Shown in pieces: positions 25,631-34,725 of a stretch of 64,000 nucleotides of DNA; within the stretch, counting starts at the first letter, position 1; every line of letters starts with the position of its first letter. The stretch spans positions 20,157 through 84,156 of the forward strand of contig VGTI01000011.1 of NCBI GenBank assembly GCA_016874735.1. The letters are read 5' to 3'. The notes beneath the pieces were generated by a model. It was not told where the DNA came from, made no database searches, and saw only the letters and a program-made list of their open reading frames with translations. Made by a program: the position numbers and the translations under genes. This DNA is from Deltaproteobacteria bacterium. Lineage in GTDB: Bacteria; Bdellovibrionota_B; Oligoflexia; Oligoflexales; CAIYRB01.

Positions 25631-26839
25631 ATGTTCCGTTTTAGTCTTCGCTGCGTCCTTCCTATGGCAGCGTGCGCGCTGCTGAGCCTAGACGCCTACG
25701 GTGTCACCGTGATGACCAATTGGGAGACTTATACCCAAGGGGAAGAGCAAGAGGCAGCAGATGTCGCCAATGACCTTATTGGCCTCATTCAGGCAGAATA
25801 CCGCGATCAGGGCAAAAGAGTCATGCGTGATGCCCATCCGCGTGGCATTGGCTGTACTGCGGCACGTTTCACGGTGAACGCTGACTTACCCCCCAAATAC
25901 CGGACCGGCGTATTTGCGACACCCGGTCAGAGCTACGATGCGATCATACGGTTCTCAAGCTCTCTAGGTCCAGTTGGCGATAACAAGCCCGATGCCAGGG
26001 GTATGGCAATCAAGCTTTTCGACGTGCCGGGAACTAAGCTCCTCGAAGATCAACCGCAGGCAACCACGCAGGATTTCTTGCTGATCAACTTCCCTATTTT
26101 CCCCGCTCCCACCACGCATGATTTTGCCGGACTCATCAAGATTAGGAAGGATCCCAAAGCGATCGTTAGCTACCTGTTTGAGAGTCCCATTGGCCATGCT
26201 TTGGTCCTCAAGAATGCTCTTGCTCTGACCTCGGGTAATCCCAACAACGGTAAGAGCCTTGCGGCCATGGACTTCTTTAGTCAGACGCCTTACCTACTGA
26301 GTGGGCCAGAGGTGAACAGTCCCGTGAAATATGCTGTGCGGCCCTGCCAAGCAGTCACCTCGCGACCACTGAACGGCACAGACACGGAGCTTCGTGACGA
26401 CTTACAAGAACGTTTGGACCAAGGATCTCTATGCTACAGATTTGCCGTGCAGTTTTTTGTCCCCAATCAGCCCAATAATCCCAATCTTCAAGTTATGGAA
26501 GTGGAGGATCCCTCCAAAGAATGGAAGCAGGACAAAGCCCCGTTCGTCGACTTTGCAACCATTGAAATTCCGCCCCAAACCTTTCGTACCGATAAAAGGC
26601 TCGCCTACTGCGATGCCTTGTCCTTTCAACCATGGCATGCAATCGCGCAGCATCAACCTCTTGGTAATATCAACCGCGCGCGCAAAACTATCTACGAGGC
26701 CATTTCCAACTATCGTCACAAGGCTAACATCGAGGCCGGTCTTTATCCGGAACCCACCAGCTTAGTACCGTGGAATGACCTCAAAGATTCCACTTACCGC
26801 GAGTGGCAAGCCATCAAGGTGCCAGCCACGCGCGAGTGA
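25631..26839 (+). CDS. exported catalase-related haem protein (minicatalase / allene oxide synthase-like)
   Basis: A 402-residue protein of the catalase fold with a signal peptide (cleavage near DAYG, residue ~24). Distal-side residues appear as His in RDAHPRGIGC and Asn in FLLINFPIF. The proximal region RLAYCDALSFQPW gives a Tyr haem ligand after an Arg. C-terminal FQPWHAIAQHQPLGNINRARKTIY is characteristic of short catalase-related proteins, not classical catalases. Some members break down fatty-acid hydroperoxides; others are peroxidases. Its AAGGGG site and the two-base gap place it in operon with the upstream lipoprotein. A lipoxygenase gene 28 kb away could supply hydroperoxide substrate. 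Confidence 0.85.
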   Translation: MFRFSLRCVLPMAACALLSLDAYGVTVMTNWETYTQGEEQEAADVANDLIGLIQAEYRDQGKRVMRDAHPRGIGCTAARFTVNADLPPKYRTGVFATPGQSYDAIIRFSSSLGPVGDNKPDARGMAIKLFDVPGTKLLEDQPQATTQDFLLINFPIFPAPTTHDFAGLIKIRKDPKAIVSYLFESPIGHALVLKNALALTSGNPNNGKSLAAMDFFSQTPYLLSGPEVNSPVKYAVRPCQAVTSRPLNGTDTELRDDLQERLDQGSLCYRFAVQFFVPNQPNNPNLQVMEVEDPSKEWKQDKAPFVDFATIEIPPQTFRTDKRLAYCDALSFQPWHAIAQHQPLGNINRARKTIYEAISNYRHKANIEAGLYPEPTSLVPWNDLKDSTYREWQAIKVPATRE

Positions 26840-26846
26840 GCGAACA

Positions 26847-28322
26847 CTAACTCTTGTGGCGCGGTGCATCACCCGCCGCTTTTTTCTTGTCCTGTTGTAG
26901 GTAGGCAAAGGCCTTGAGTGCCTTGAGCCTAGCAGCCCCGTGATCGACCAGAGGACGGGGATAATTCTTGCCAATGGTGACACCGGCTGCACTCAGTACA
27001 TCCTTTGGAGCTTCAAAGGGACGGTGTATCCACTTCGCTGGTAAGCGGGCAAGCTCAGGGCACCAGCGCCGCAGGTAAACACCATTGGCGTCAAATTTCT
27101 CGCTCTGCCCGAGTGGGTTAAAGACACGGAAGTAAGGCGCAGCGTCGGCACCGCATCCGCCGATCCACTGCCAGCCAAGTGTGTTGTTTGCCAGGTCAGC
27201 ATCGACCAGGGTATCCCAAAACCATTTGGCCCCCTCTTGCCAGGTGATCAGCAGGTCCTTGACGAGAAAAGAGCCTACGATCATCCGCACGCGGTTGTGC
27301 ATCCAACCCGTATGCCAAAGTTGACGCATCCCGGCATCGACAATGGGGTATCCGGTCATGCCGCGTTGCCAGGCTTTCAGGTGCTCTGGGGATGACTCCC
27401 AGGGAAAGTGACCGAACTCGGGCCGCAGCGGCGCGTTGACGGTTGCTGGAAAATGAAAGAGTAGGTGGTGGGCAAATTCACGCCACCCAAGTTGCCTGAG
27501 AAAGGCCTCGCCACCAGTGCCCTCGCCCGGTTTGATCGCGGCTTTAGCGCCGGCCATGGTCGTCCAGATGCGGCGCGGGCTAATCTCGCCCAGCGCAAGA
27601 TAGGGACTGAGCTGGGACGTGGCCGCGATAGCTGGAAAGTCGCGCTCGGCGATGTATTTGGGAGCAGACGGCAAGAATTTTTGTAGGATCGCGTGGGCGC
27701 CCGTCTCGCCTGGAGTCCACGTGGCCTCCATGCCTTCATCCCAAGGAATCTGTGGTTTCAGTGCGAGCTTGCTGATGGCGAGCGACTTGGGCCATGCGCT
27801 CGGTGCTGGAAGGCGGCTGACCGGGGCCTCTGGTGCCGCAGGTGCCCCCGAGGCTAAACAGGCGCGCCAGTAAGGCGTGTAAACTTTGTAGGGCTCGCCA
27901 CTTTTATTTTTAATGGTCCAGGGCTCGTAGAGTAGGGCGCCGTTCAGGCTTTCCGCCGCACAGCCAAGATCTTTGAGCGCGGTTTTGATGTGACTATCAC
28001 GGGCAATGATGCTCGGCTCATAGCGGCGATGCCAGTAAACGGCAGTGGCTTTGGTGGTTTTGACGAGATCGAGTAATTCCGTCTCTGCTGAACCAGACCT
28101 AACGATGAGGCGGGAGCCGAGTGCCTCTAGATCGCGACTCAACGCCTGGAGTGAATGATGGAGCCACCACTTGGTGGCACTGCCGGCTGCGGCATCACCT
28201 TCGTCAGCATCAGGGCTATGGATGTAAACGGGAATAACTGGCGCGCCGCGTTTCACGGCGGCGCTCAGAGCTGGGTGGTCGTCCAGACGCAGGTCGCGAC
28301 GAAACCAAACTATGGTGCTCAT
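26847..28322 (-). CDS. phrB: deoxyribodipyrimidine photolyase / cryptochrome family
   Basis: A ~491-residue photolyase, which repairs UV pyrimidine dimers using blue light. The N-terminal alpha/beta domain begins STIVWFRRDLRLDDHPAL. The FAD domain keeps LGWREFAHHLLFHFP, the CPD-photolyase core GYPIVDAGMRQLWHTGWMHNRVRMI, and WGWxWI-like LGWQWIGGCGADAAPYFRVFNP with ADLANNTLGWQW. The ATG at 28322 has GGGAGATTGGAG upstream; a TTG three codons earlier is the frame limit. The class I CPD type is most likely. It converges on the catalase-related gene and is read with nothing else. Confidence 0.95.
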   Translation of the reverse strand: MSTIVWFRRDLRLDDHPALSAAVKRGAPVIPVYIHSPDADEGDAAAGSATKWWLHHSLQALSRDLEALGSRLIVRSGSAETELLDLVKTTKATAVYWHRRYEPSIIARDSHIKTALKDLGCAAESLNGALLYEPWTIKNKSGEPYKVYTPYWRACLASGAPAAPEAPVSRLPAPSAWPKSLAISKLALKPQIPWDEGMEATWTPGETGAHAILQKFLPSAPKYIAERDFPAIAATSQLSPYLALGEISPRRIWTTMAGAKAAIKPGEGTGGEAFLRQLGWREFAHHLLFHFPATVNAPLRPEFGHFPWESSPEHLKAWQRGMTGYPIVDAGMRQLWHTGWMHNRVRMIVGSFLVKDLLITWQEGAKWFWDTLVDADLANNTLGWQWIGGCGADAAPYFRVFNPLGQSEKFDANGVYLRRWCPELARLPAKWIHRPFEAPKDVLSAAGVTIGKNYPRPLVDHGAARLKALKAFAYLQQDKKKAAGDAPRHKS

Positions 28323-28375
28323 AAACTCCAATCTCCCGTCGGTTGGTACAATAAATCTCGTTTACTTCTGATTGC

Positions 28376-29116
28376 TTACTTCTTCTTGGCAAGGGCCTCT
28401 TCTTGCTGTCGCAGCTCGAGCATCGTTTTGACGCTCGTGGCAACGGCCTGCGCCATGACAGTCTCGTCGCCTGGGGCGATGCCAAGGTCCTGGGGGATAT
28501 CGGGGGTAGCGAAAGGTTTACTCGGTAGTGACGACACTTGCCAAATACTTTTAGCTCCCTTGCCAGCATAGAGATCGAAACTCACCTTGGCCGTAACGGT
28601 TGCGGTGTTGTCGGCCTTGGCGCCCTCCGGTTTTCTGCGGGACAGTGCAAAGCCGATACTCACGAGGCCATCCACGCCCAATGCTCGGCGGAGTTGATCA
28701 CGGTATTTGGGGGATAGATTGACTTGTTCCTCCTGCGACAGAATGCCCGTAGGGCGAATGTCGCTACTGAGGAGGTGATTGGAGAATTTAGCGGCCAGTA
28801 GGCTGTACATACTCTGTCCGCTCACGCGCTCTAACGGCAAGACTTGCCAGCCACGAGCAGCAGCCAGGTCTCCTGCCACTTGGCGATAAAACTTGGCGGC
28901 AGATTTGAAAGTATGATCGAGTCGAAGCTGCGGGCCGCCCTTGGGTTGCACGATCGAGAACCCAATAATCGCCACAGTTTTAACTTTTGCAGCGGCACGA
29001 AGGTCAGGCTTGGTGACACATCCCGACCAGGTAAAGAGACCCAAGTAAGTCAGTACTACCGCCATACATGCGGCACGACGCGAAACGCGTCGAGAGATTT
29101 CAGTGTCGCTCGTCAT
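28376..29116 (-). CDS. lipoprotein of unknown function
   Basis: A ~246-residue lipoprotein with lipobox TWSGC (Cys about residue 33). The mature protein starts with VKTVAIIGFSIVQPKGGPQ and continues FYRQVAGDLAAARGWQVLP, like proteins with a CsgG/TolB-N-like alpha/beta fold that assemble in the periplasm; DGLVSIGFALS gives another core strand. The final ~25 residues are helical and charged. I cannot assign a function. The ATG at 29116 is preceded by GGTGGACGC. It is divergent from tesB. Confidence 0.7.
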   Translation of the reverse strand: MTSDTEISRRVSRRAACMAVVLTYLGLFTWSGCVTKPDLRAAAKVKTVAIIGFSIVQPKGGPQLRLDHTFKSAAKFYRQVAGDLAAARGWQVLPLERVSGQSMYSLLAAKFSNHLLSSDIRPTGILSQEEQVNLSPKYRDQLRRALGVDGLVSIGFALSRRKPEGAKADNTATVTAKVSFDLYAGKGAKSIWQVSSLPSKPFATPDIPQDLGIAPGDETVMAQAVATSVKTMLELRQQEEALAKKK

Positions 29117-29209
29117 GCGTCCACCTGGTTGCGAGTAAGGAGCAATTTCCAGGCAATCATAGTATTTAATGTTAAAATGTTCACTCCTTAACCGACGGAG
29201 GATAGGCTC

Positions 29210-30082
29210 ATGAGCGCACTGCAGCAGCCTGGACGCTTGGCCCGTTTGCTCGATGTGCAGCCGGTGGCGCCCCGAGTCTACGTCGGCCAGAGTGAGCACT
29301 TGGGCTTTCAGTCCTTATTTGGTGGGCAGGTACTTGGACAAGCCGTCGTGGCCTCGTCGCGCACAGTATCCTTGGACCGCCCCATACACTCATTGCATGC
29401 TTATTTCCTCCGCCCTGGATCCCAAGAGGAGGAGGTGCGCTACGAGGTCGAGGTGATTCGTGATGGCACCAGTTTCGCGACGCGGCGTGTGGTTGCCGTA
29501 CAAAGTAGCGGGACCATATTCTGCATGATCGCCTCCTACCAAAGGCAAGAGGAGGGCTTCGAACATGGTCCGTCGATGCCATCGGTCATTGGGCCTGACT
29601 CACTGATTAACGATAAAGAGATCGTACGTAAGGTGGCCCATCTTTTGCCGGTGAAGGATCGTGACCGTCTACTTGCGGACTACCCGGTCGAAATCCGGTC
29701 GGTAGAAAAAATTGATCTGGCGAACCCAAGCAAAAGACCACCATATATGCATTCCTGGCAACGTGTGCACGAACAGCTGCCCGATGATCCGATACTGCAT
29801 CAAGGTGCTTTGGCCTACGCTTCGGATTTCGGGCTACTCACCGTATCGCTACTGCCGCATGGAGCGACCCTACTGACCCCTGGGCTTAAGTTGGCAAGTG
29901 TCGATCACGCCATGTGGTTCCACCATCATCGGCCCTGGACAGGGTGGCGCCTGTACGCGCGCGACAGCCCTATTGCAGCTGGAGGGCGCGGCATGAACCA
30001 CGGCCAGATTTACGATGCCGACGGCACTTTGGTGGCTTCGACGGCCCAGGAGAGCCTCATCCGGGTATCAAAACGTCCTTAG
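29210..30082 (+). CDS. tesB: acyl-CoA thioesterase II
   Basis: A 290-residue double-hotdog thioesterase that hydrolyses acyl-CoA. First hotdog: FGGQVLGQA and HSLHAYFLRPG. Second: AYASDFGLL with the catalytic Asp, HAMWFHHHR, and GQIYDADGTLVASTAQESLIR with the catalytic Gln/Thr positions. Length is normal for TesB. GGAGG lies eight bases before the ATG. It is divergent from a lipoprotein gene and followed by a serine protease gene after ~60 bases. Confidence 0.95.
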   Translation: MSALQQPGRLARLLDVQPVAPRVYVGQSEHLGFQSLFGGQVLGQAVVASSRTVSLDRPIHSLHAYFLRPGSQEEEVRYEVEVIRDGTSFATRRVVAVQSSGTIFCMIASYQRQEEGFEHGPSMPSVIGPDSLINDKEIVRKVAHLLPVKDRDRLLADYPVEIRSVEKIDLANPSKRPPYMHSWQRVHEQLPDDPILHQGALAYASDFGLLTVSLLPHGATLLTPGLKLASVDHAMWFHHHRPWTGWRLYARDSPIAAGGRGMNHGQIYDADGTLVASTAQESLIRVSKRP

Positions 30083-30141
30083 TAGCCACCGCGTCGGATA
30101 TAACCTCGAGATTTAATTGAGAAGCTAAAGTTTTTTTGCCA

Positions 30142-31284
30142 ATGACCGATAAGAAGGGCGGTCTGAAAGTCGAGGAACTTATGGCAGCTGTCGCCAATGG
30201 CAGGCTGAAGGTACCGCGGATGAGTAGTGTGCCGGCAAAGTGGAAGCTAACGTTAGGGTCACGGATTTTACCGGCTCTCATGATGAGCGGTGCTCTAGCT
30301 TGTGTACCGAATACCCGCGAAGAGAACCTCCGTAGCGGCAGCAAGGTTGCCAGTGTTAATAACAAGCAGCAACAACCAGAAAAGAAAAAGTGTTTAGGCG
30401 TTGTCGGCGGCGCCCCGACGGTGGAACACCCTCAGGTCGGCTTTATATTTCAAACAGACAAACGCTTTAGGAGCGGTTGCACAGGTACGTTCCTCAGCGA
30501 TACCACCATGCTCACAGCCAGTCATTGTCTGACCGATAGTCCAGACGGTGGGATGCTCTACATACCAGGAGATGCAATCGACCTTGGGCAAGCGAACATC
30601 GAGGCCTCCTTGGGTCGTGGGGTGCCAGCCGTAAAAGCTTTTATTGGAGCACCTAGTCTCACGAAAGATAAACCAAAAGTTAAGGGATTGGACGATCACG
30701 AGCGGGATATTGCCGTTTTGGTATTTCCCTCGGGGACTTTCAAATCATTTGCCTCGATTTTATCAACGCCGCTTACCGAAGATCAGGATTTAACTTTGGT
30801 CGGCTACGGTGATACCGTCGCCCCTAATTACAGTCCTGGGCCGTCAGCGCCGCCAGCCCCGCCAGCACCGTCCCCTCTTGAAGTTAAAAGGTCGGGAACC
30901 AACCGCTTAGCCAAAATGGCTAGAGAGATGCGCGCCGAGTTTCATCCCGACTTTTACTTCGTGGTTGGGGACGCCAGCTCTAACGGTGAAACTAATAATG
31001 GAAAGGCAGTCGTGGGTTATGGCGATTCTGGTGGCCCCTTGCTGCTCAAGCAGTTGGTGGCTGCGGTGGCTTCAGCCGGTGGCATTGCGCCTCCAGAATT
31101 TAAGCCTTACATCAACAATGCTGAGAGTTTTTCTGCCTATGTCTCTCTACAGTCTACCTTCGCTAAAGAATTCCTGCAGCGTGCCATCGACGGTGGGGCT
31201 ACGATGAATTTCGCCGCCAGGCCCTTAGAGGCTGATGTGACGAAAACGGAGAACGCCGCGGTCACAGTCGCCCAGTGCGAGTGA
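30142..31284 (+). CDS. trypsin-like (S1) serine protease lipoprotein
   Basis: An S1-fold protease of up to ~380 residues. The triad is intact: LTASHCLTD, ERDIAVLVF and GYGDSGGPLLL. A hydrophobic segment ending ALAC (lipobox, about residue 53 from the first ATG) precedes VVGGAPTVEHPQV, a start like the IVGG zymogen site. Starts at 30142, 30181 or 30220 are possible; a shorter N-terminus fits a lipoprotein signal better. A Pro-rich insert (SPGPSAPPAPPAPPAPSP) breaks the second barrel. It is a paralogue, intact, of the pseudoprotease at 24159. Confidence 0.85.
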   Translation: MTDKKGGLKVEELMAAVANGRLKVPRMSSVPAKWKLTLGSRILPALMMSGALACVPNTREENLRSGSKVASVNNKQQQPEKKKCLGVVGGAPTVEHPQVGFIFQTDKRFRSGCTGTFLSDTTMLTASHCLTDSPDGGMLYIPGDAIDLGQANIEASLGRGVPAVKAFIGAPSLTKDKPKVKGLDDHERDIAVLVFPSGTFKSFASILSTPLTEDQDLTLVGYGDTVAPNYSPGPSAPPAPPAPSPLEVKRSGTNRLAKMAREMRAEFHPDFYFVVGDASSNGETNNGKAVVGYGDSGGPLLLKQLVAAVASAGGIAPPEFKPYINNAESFSAYVSLQSTFAKEFLQRAIDGGATMNFAARPLEADVTKTENAAVTVAQCE

Positions 31285-31410
31285 TGAGACGGTGCGATGG
31301 TGAGCCACTTCAGTGAGATGCACGACGGGCGCGCCGAGCCTAGGTCTTTGCTTGCTTATTGAGAGGCAGTTTGATGTATTGGGCCGCGTAGTCGCCAAGG
31401 AGATTGAGAC

Positions 31411-31977
31411 ATGGCCCACAATGAGTTTCACATGTACGGCCCTCTTGCCGCACTGATCGGTGTTTGGGAAGGCATCAAAGGTCACGACACGGCTCCGGCC
31501 GATGACCGTGGTACGGAGATCAATCAGTTTCGTGAACGTATCACTTTTACGCCCATAGGCATGATCAACAACCACGAGCAAAGTCTGGCTGGACTGCGCT
31601 ACAGCACGGTCGCCCATCGTCTCGGTGAAGACGCCCCTTTTCACGAGGAAGTCGGGTACTGGCTCTGGGACGCTGCCGCAAAGCAAGTCATGCGCTGCTT
31701 TATCGTACCGCGCGGGGTGACCGTACTAGCCGGTGGCTCGGTCGCTGATGGTGCCAAGGCGTTTCAGCTTGCAGCCGATTTAGGATCTGCGACGTTTGGC
31801 ATCTGCTCCAATCCCTTCCTCGACCGGGAATTCCGCACCGTGCGCTACGAACTCAAGGTCTCGATCGAGTCGCCAGAATCGTGGTCCTACGAGGAGGATA
31901 CGCAGCTACTTATGAAGGGCCGGCCCGATATTTTTCATCATCGGGACCGAAATACTTTGTTTCGTAAATCACAGTAA
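31411..31977 (+). CDS. nitrobindin-like / FABP-type heme-binding beta-barrel protein
   Basis: A 188-residue cytoplasmic protein. GVWEGIKGHD near residue 17 is the GxWxGxG signature of the fatty-acid-binding-like barrels that include nitrobindin and THAP4 C-terminal domains, many of which bind haem. INQFRERITFTPIG, HEEVGYWLW and VRYELKVSIESPES are further family-like strands. Here the proximal histidine expected near the C-terminal end could be within HHRDRNTLF, not certain. AAGGAG lies seven bases before the ATG. Function beyond ligand binding is unknown. Confidence 0.8.
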   Translation: MAHNEFHMYGPLAALIGVWEGIKGHDTAPADDRGTEINQFRERITFTPIGMINNHEQSLAGLRYSTVAHRLGEDAPFHEEVGYWLWDAAAKQVMRCFIVPRGVTVLAGGSVADGAKAFQLAADLGSATFGICSNPFLDREFRTVRYELKVSIESPESWSYEEDTQLLMKGRPDIFHHRDRNTLFRKSQ

Positions 31978-32003
31978 AGCCACTGCCAAGAGCCAATCGA
32001 GTG

Positions 32004-32627
32004 TCAGTCTGTCATCCAAGGTCGAAGAACCAAGTATTTACTCTCCTGCCCAGCTGTTTTGGTCGTGACACGGACTAGAACTGCACAATTGAAGGCCATT
32101 GCTTCGTCTCCCGCAGGAATTGGCGAGAATTCCGGGATGTCATTGATCAGAGAATACTCGATCACTGCGCCTGGGCTCGCCGCTTCTAGCTGCTCCTCGA
32201 CCTGGAAAAGAGTTCTCCAAAATGCCTGATATCCAATTTTTTGGAGATCGATAGTCTCACTGGGTCGGTCGGGATAACGGACAAGTGTGGCGGAATACGT
32301 AGGCAAATGTTCACCGTAGGCACCTTCACGTGGGAACAGACATTCCTTCACCTCGGTAGCAAACGGATTATTCGTGTCCAGTTCACGCAAGCGCGTTTGA
32401 GGTCGCGGACCGATCAATTGTGGTGAGAACTCCTTGAGAGTCTCGCCATCAGCGTAGGATGTCCAAATTTGATTGTTGTCGGTGCCCACGGAATACGCGG
32501 TATTGGCGACGATAGCAATGGACTCAAGAGTCTTGCAGTGGGGTCCGTCGCAGGTGCTGGCAAAGGGCTCTGCGCTAGCGAGCGATGAGGAGCAAACAAG
32601 CGTTAAAATGAAGCATCTGAGTGTCAT
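32004..32627 (-). CDS. secreted protein, unknown function
   Basis: A 207-residue protein with a Sec signal (MTLRCFILTLVCSSSLASA, cleavage expected after ASA). The mature part starts EPFASTCDGPHCKTLES, with a probable disulphide CDGPHC, followed by a mostly polar sequence with IEYSLINDIPEFSP and AFNCAVLVRVTTK. I do not recognise it. It converges on the nitrobindin-like gene with a 26-base gap. Confidence 0.7.
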   Translation of the reverse strand: MTLRCFILTLVCSSSLASAEPFASTCDGPHCKTLESIAIVANTAYSVGTDNNQIWTSYADGETLKEFSPQLIGPRPQTRLRELDTNNPFATEVKECLFPREGAYGEHLPTYSATLVRYPDRPSETIDLQKIGYQAFWRTLFQVEEQLEAASPGAVIEYSLINDIPEFSPIPAGDEAMAFNCAVLVRVTTKTAGQESKYLVLRPWMTD

Positions 32628-32922
32628 GAATGCAATCTCGGTGGAGTGGAACTTTTAGGGTGGCTGCGGTCTGATGGCGCCTCTACCCAAACTAAAGACC
32701 ATTTGTTTAGCAAAGGGGCTTTAAAGCTGTCAATCATGAGAATGAGTGGTCTGCCATCCATAACTATTTGTAACTATTGTGAAATATTCCAAGACCCTGT
32801 TTTTAAAGTCGAAAAACGCGAAACTCATCCTAAATACACGGAATGTTAATCTTTTCTTAATCATTGGGTGTTACCACTAGCTCGGGTCCAAATCCTGTGA
32901 AGGTCACAAAGGATGTAAGCAA
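32628..32922. other. intergenic region without a convincing gene
   Basis: About 295 bases between divergent genes. A short + strand frame (32646-32849) has no ribosome-binding site. AT-rich sequence at 32758-32860 is likely to hold the protease promoter, but no clear -10/-35 pair was placed. Confidence 0.45.
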
Positions 32923-34695
32923 ATGCACCTAATGCTAAGGATGGCGTGTGGCCAGTTAATTGGACTGTTAGTTGGCTGCGGTGTTTCATGGACGAATAGC
33001 ACCCAGTCGACAGCTAAGGTAATAGGCGGCGAGCCAGCGGCACCGGTAACTTTTATGCTAGGGATCACCGAGGGTAGCAGTAATCGTCCGTTGTGTGGGG
33101 CAAGCTTGGTAGCCTCAGGGGTGGCCCTCACCTCTGCGCACTGCGTTAAGAACCGGAGTAAAGCTCTCTGGGTCGTAGCGGCGGACGATCTCAGCCGCGG
33201 CGTCACGGCCAGCACGCGGCATCGCGTGCAAACGGTCGATGTACATCCAGATTATGATTTTGATACGCGTCGTGCCGATATCGCCGTGCTTACATTTGAC
33301 ACTAAACACGTTGCGCCTGACGCTTGGCAGCCTATTTCGCTCGATCTTCTAGACAACACAACCAACGTAGCCACTGTGCTTGGTTGGGGTGTGCGCAGTA
33401 ATTACGGGGATCTTCCCAGTGACCAACTCCAAAGTGCGCAATTCCCGATCATTGACAATAGCAAGTGCAAGGCATTTGGTGCTGAGTACGATCGCCTAGA
33501 TGACACGATGATATGCGCCGGTCATCTCGGCGTTGGTCAAGCAGACACTTGCCATGGGGATTCCGGTGGCCCGCTTTACGTCACAAGCGCTGACGGCAAG
33601 CCGCATCTCTTGGGTGTGGTGAGCTGGGGGCACGATTGTTCCGAGGCCGATCAGCCTGGCACCTATACTAAGGTTAGTGCCTACCGGAGCTGGCTCGATG
33701 CGGCTATGAGAGGTCCAACTGAGCGTGAAATTTTGGACTCGGGTGCCGTTATGGCGCGTGAGGTGATGCGCCATTGCCGCGATGAACTGCAGCAAAAAAC
33801 GGTCGATTGGCAGAACGATCATCAATTGTCTTTGAATGGAAATCTAAACAGCATAGATGCATTTAGTCCCACCGATGAGCGCCCGGCTCCCCATGATGCA
33901 CCAACTTGTACTTGGACTACTGCCAGCGGTCATACGTTCTACCTCTATCACAATGCTTTGACCACGGACCATCTTGAGCGGCAACAGCTACTGGTCAAGG
34001 ATGCAGTGTCTGGGTCCTTCTATAAATCAAACACGCAAAGCAGCGTCCGCGCCCAATTAACTTGCAATACCGACTTAGGGCGAAATCCCGAGCCCTTGCT
34101 CACCATCGACGACGAATCGATCATGGTGCGATTCGGCAATAGACTCTATCGTTACGGTGGCAATATCCCTCACAGGTTGACCGCACATCCAGTGCCGCCG
34201 AGGGACAATACGCAGTTGCCGCCTAGCCATGGTTGTGAGGTTTTAGACTACGGCCTGACTATCATTGGCCACGAACATGAAGGCCCGGAGTCGGGGCTTA
34301 TTGTGCACATCAAGGCGCCGCTGCTAGGTCCCGGAGAGCATGAGTTTATTGTCCCATTCTTCGACCGCTCAAAGGCGGCTGAGATCACGTTTGCCCGCAT
34401 CGATGGGCATCACGGGACTATCGAATTGCACAATTCCACCGGCCACGATATCGTCGGCTGGCAGCTTGAGTGTGACCGTCCCTTCGTGCTGGAGGCAGCA
34501 ACAGGGGGTGGTGCCGCAGGCGGGGTGCAGCAGCCCCAAAAAGTTTACGACTTTGGACAGGCGTCATCACCGTGGCTTCTCTTTGCCAAGGATCAAACGC
34601 TCACGACTGCATATCGCTCGGATGATGACTTTGGTCCAGGACAAAAGGTAATTTGCTGGATCAACCACATACCTCTCAAGGTCCTCGAGCGATAG
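32923..34695 (+). CDS. trypsin-like secreted serine protease with C-terminal extension
   Basis: A 590-residue exported S1 protease. The signal peptide ends near LLVGCG (possible lipobox, Cys ~19). VIGGEPAAPV is a zymogen activation site. The triad is intact: LTSAHC, ADIAVLTF and CHGDSGGPL; the Asp six residues before Ser (ADTCHGDS) predicts cleavage after Lys/Arg. GVVSWGHDCSEADQPGTYTKV completes the domain at about residue 265. The remaining ~320 residues contain two or more beta-rich modules with cysteines, of no family I recognise. AAAGGA precedes the ATG. Confidence 0.92.
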   Translation: MHLMLRMACGQLIGLLVGCGVSWTNSTQSTAKVIGGEPAAPVTFMLGITEGSSNRPLCGASLVASGVALTSAHCVKNRSKALWVVAADDLSRGVTASTRHRVQTVDVHPDYDFDTRRADIAVLTFDTKHVAPDAWQPISLDLLDNTTNVATVLGWGVRSNYGDLPSDQLQSAQFPIIDNSKCKAFGAEYDRLDDTMICAGHLGVGQADTCHGDSGGPLYVTSADGKPHLLGVVSWGHDCSEADQPGTYTKVSAYRSWLDAAMRGPTEREILDSGAVMAREVMRHCRDELQQKTVDWQNDHQLSLNGNLNSIDAFSPTDERPAPHDAPTCTWTTASGHTFYLYHNALTTDHLERQQLLVKDAVSGSFYKSNTQSSVRAQLTCNTDLGRNPEPLLTIDDESIMVRFGNRLYRYGGNIPHRLTAHPVPPRDNTQLPPSHGCEVLDYGLTIIGHEHEGPESGLIVHIKAPLLGPGEHEFIVPFFDRSKAAEITFARIDGHHGTIELHNSTGHDIVGWQLECDRPFVLEAATGGGAAGGVQQPQKVYDFGQASSPWLLFAKDQTLTTAYRSDDDFGPGQKVICWINHIPLKVLER

Positions 34696-34725
34696 TGTAC
34701 TAGACTACCGCCCAGGAGACCTCGC

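Noticed and set aside
32646..32849. Small + strand frame upstream of the trypsin gene
   Set aside because: No ribosome-binding site and overlap with the expected promoter region.
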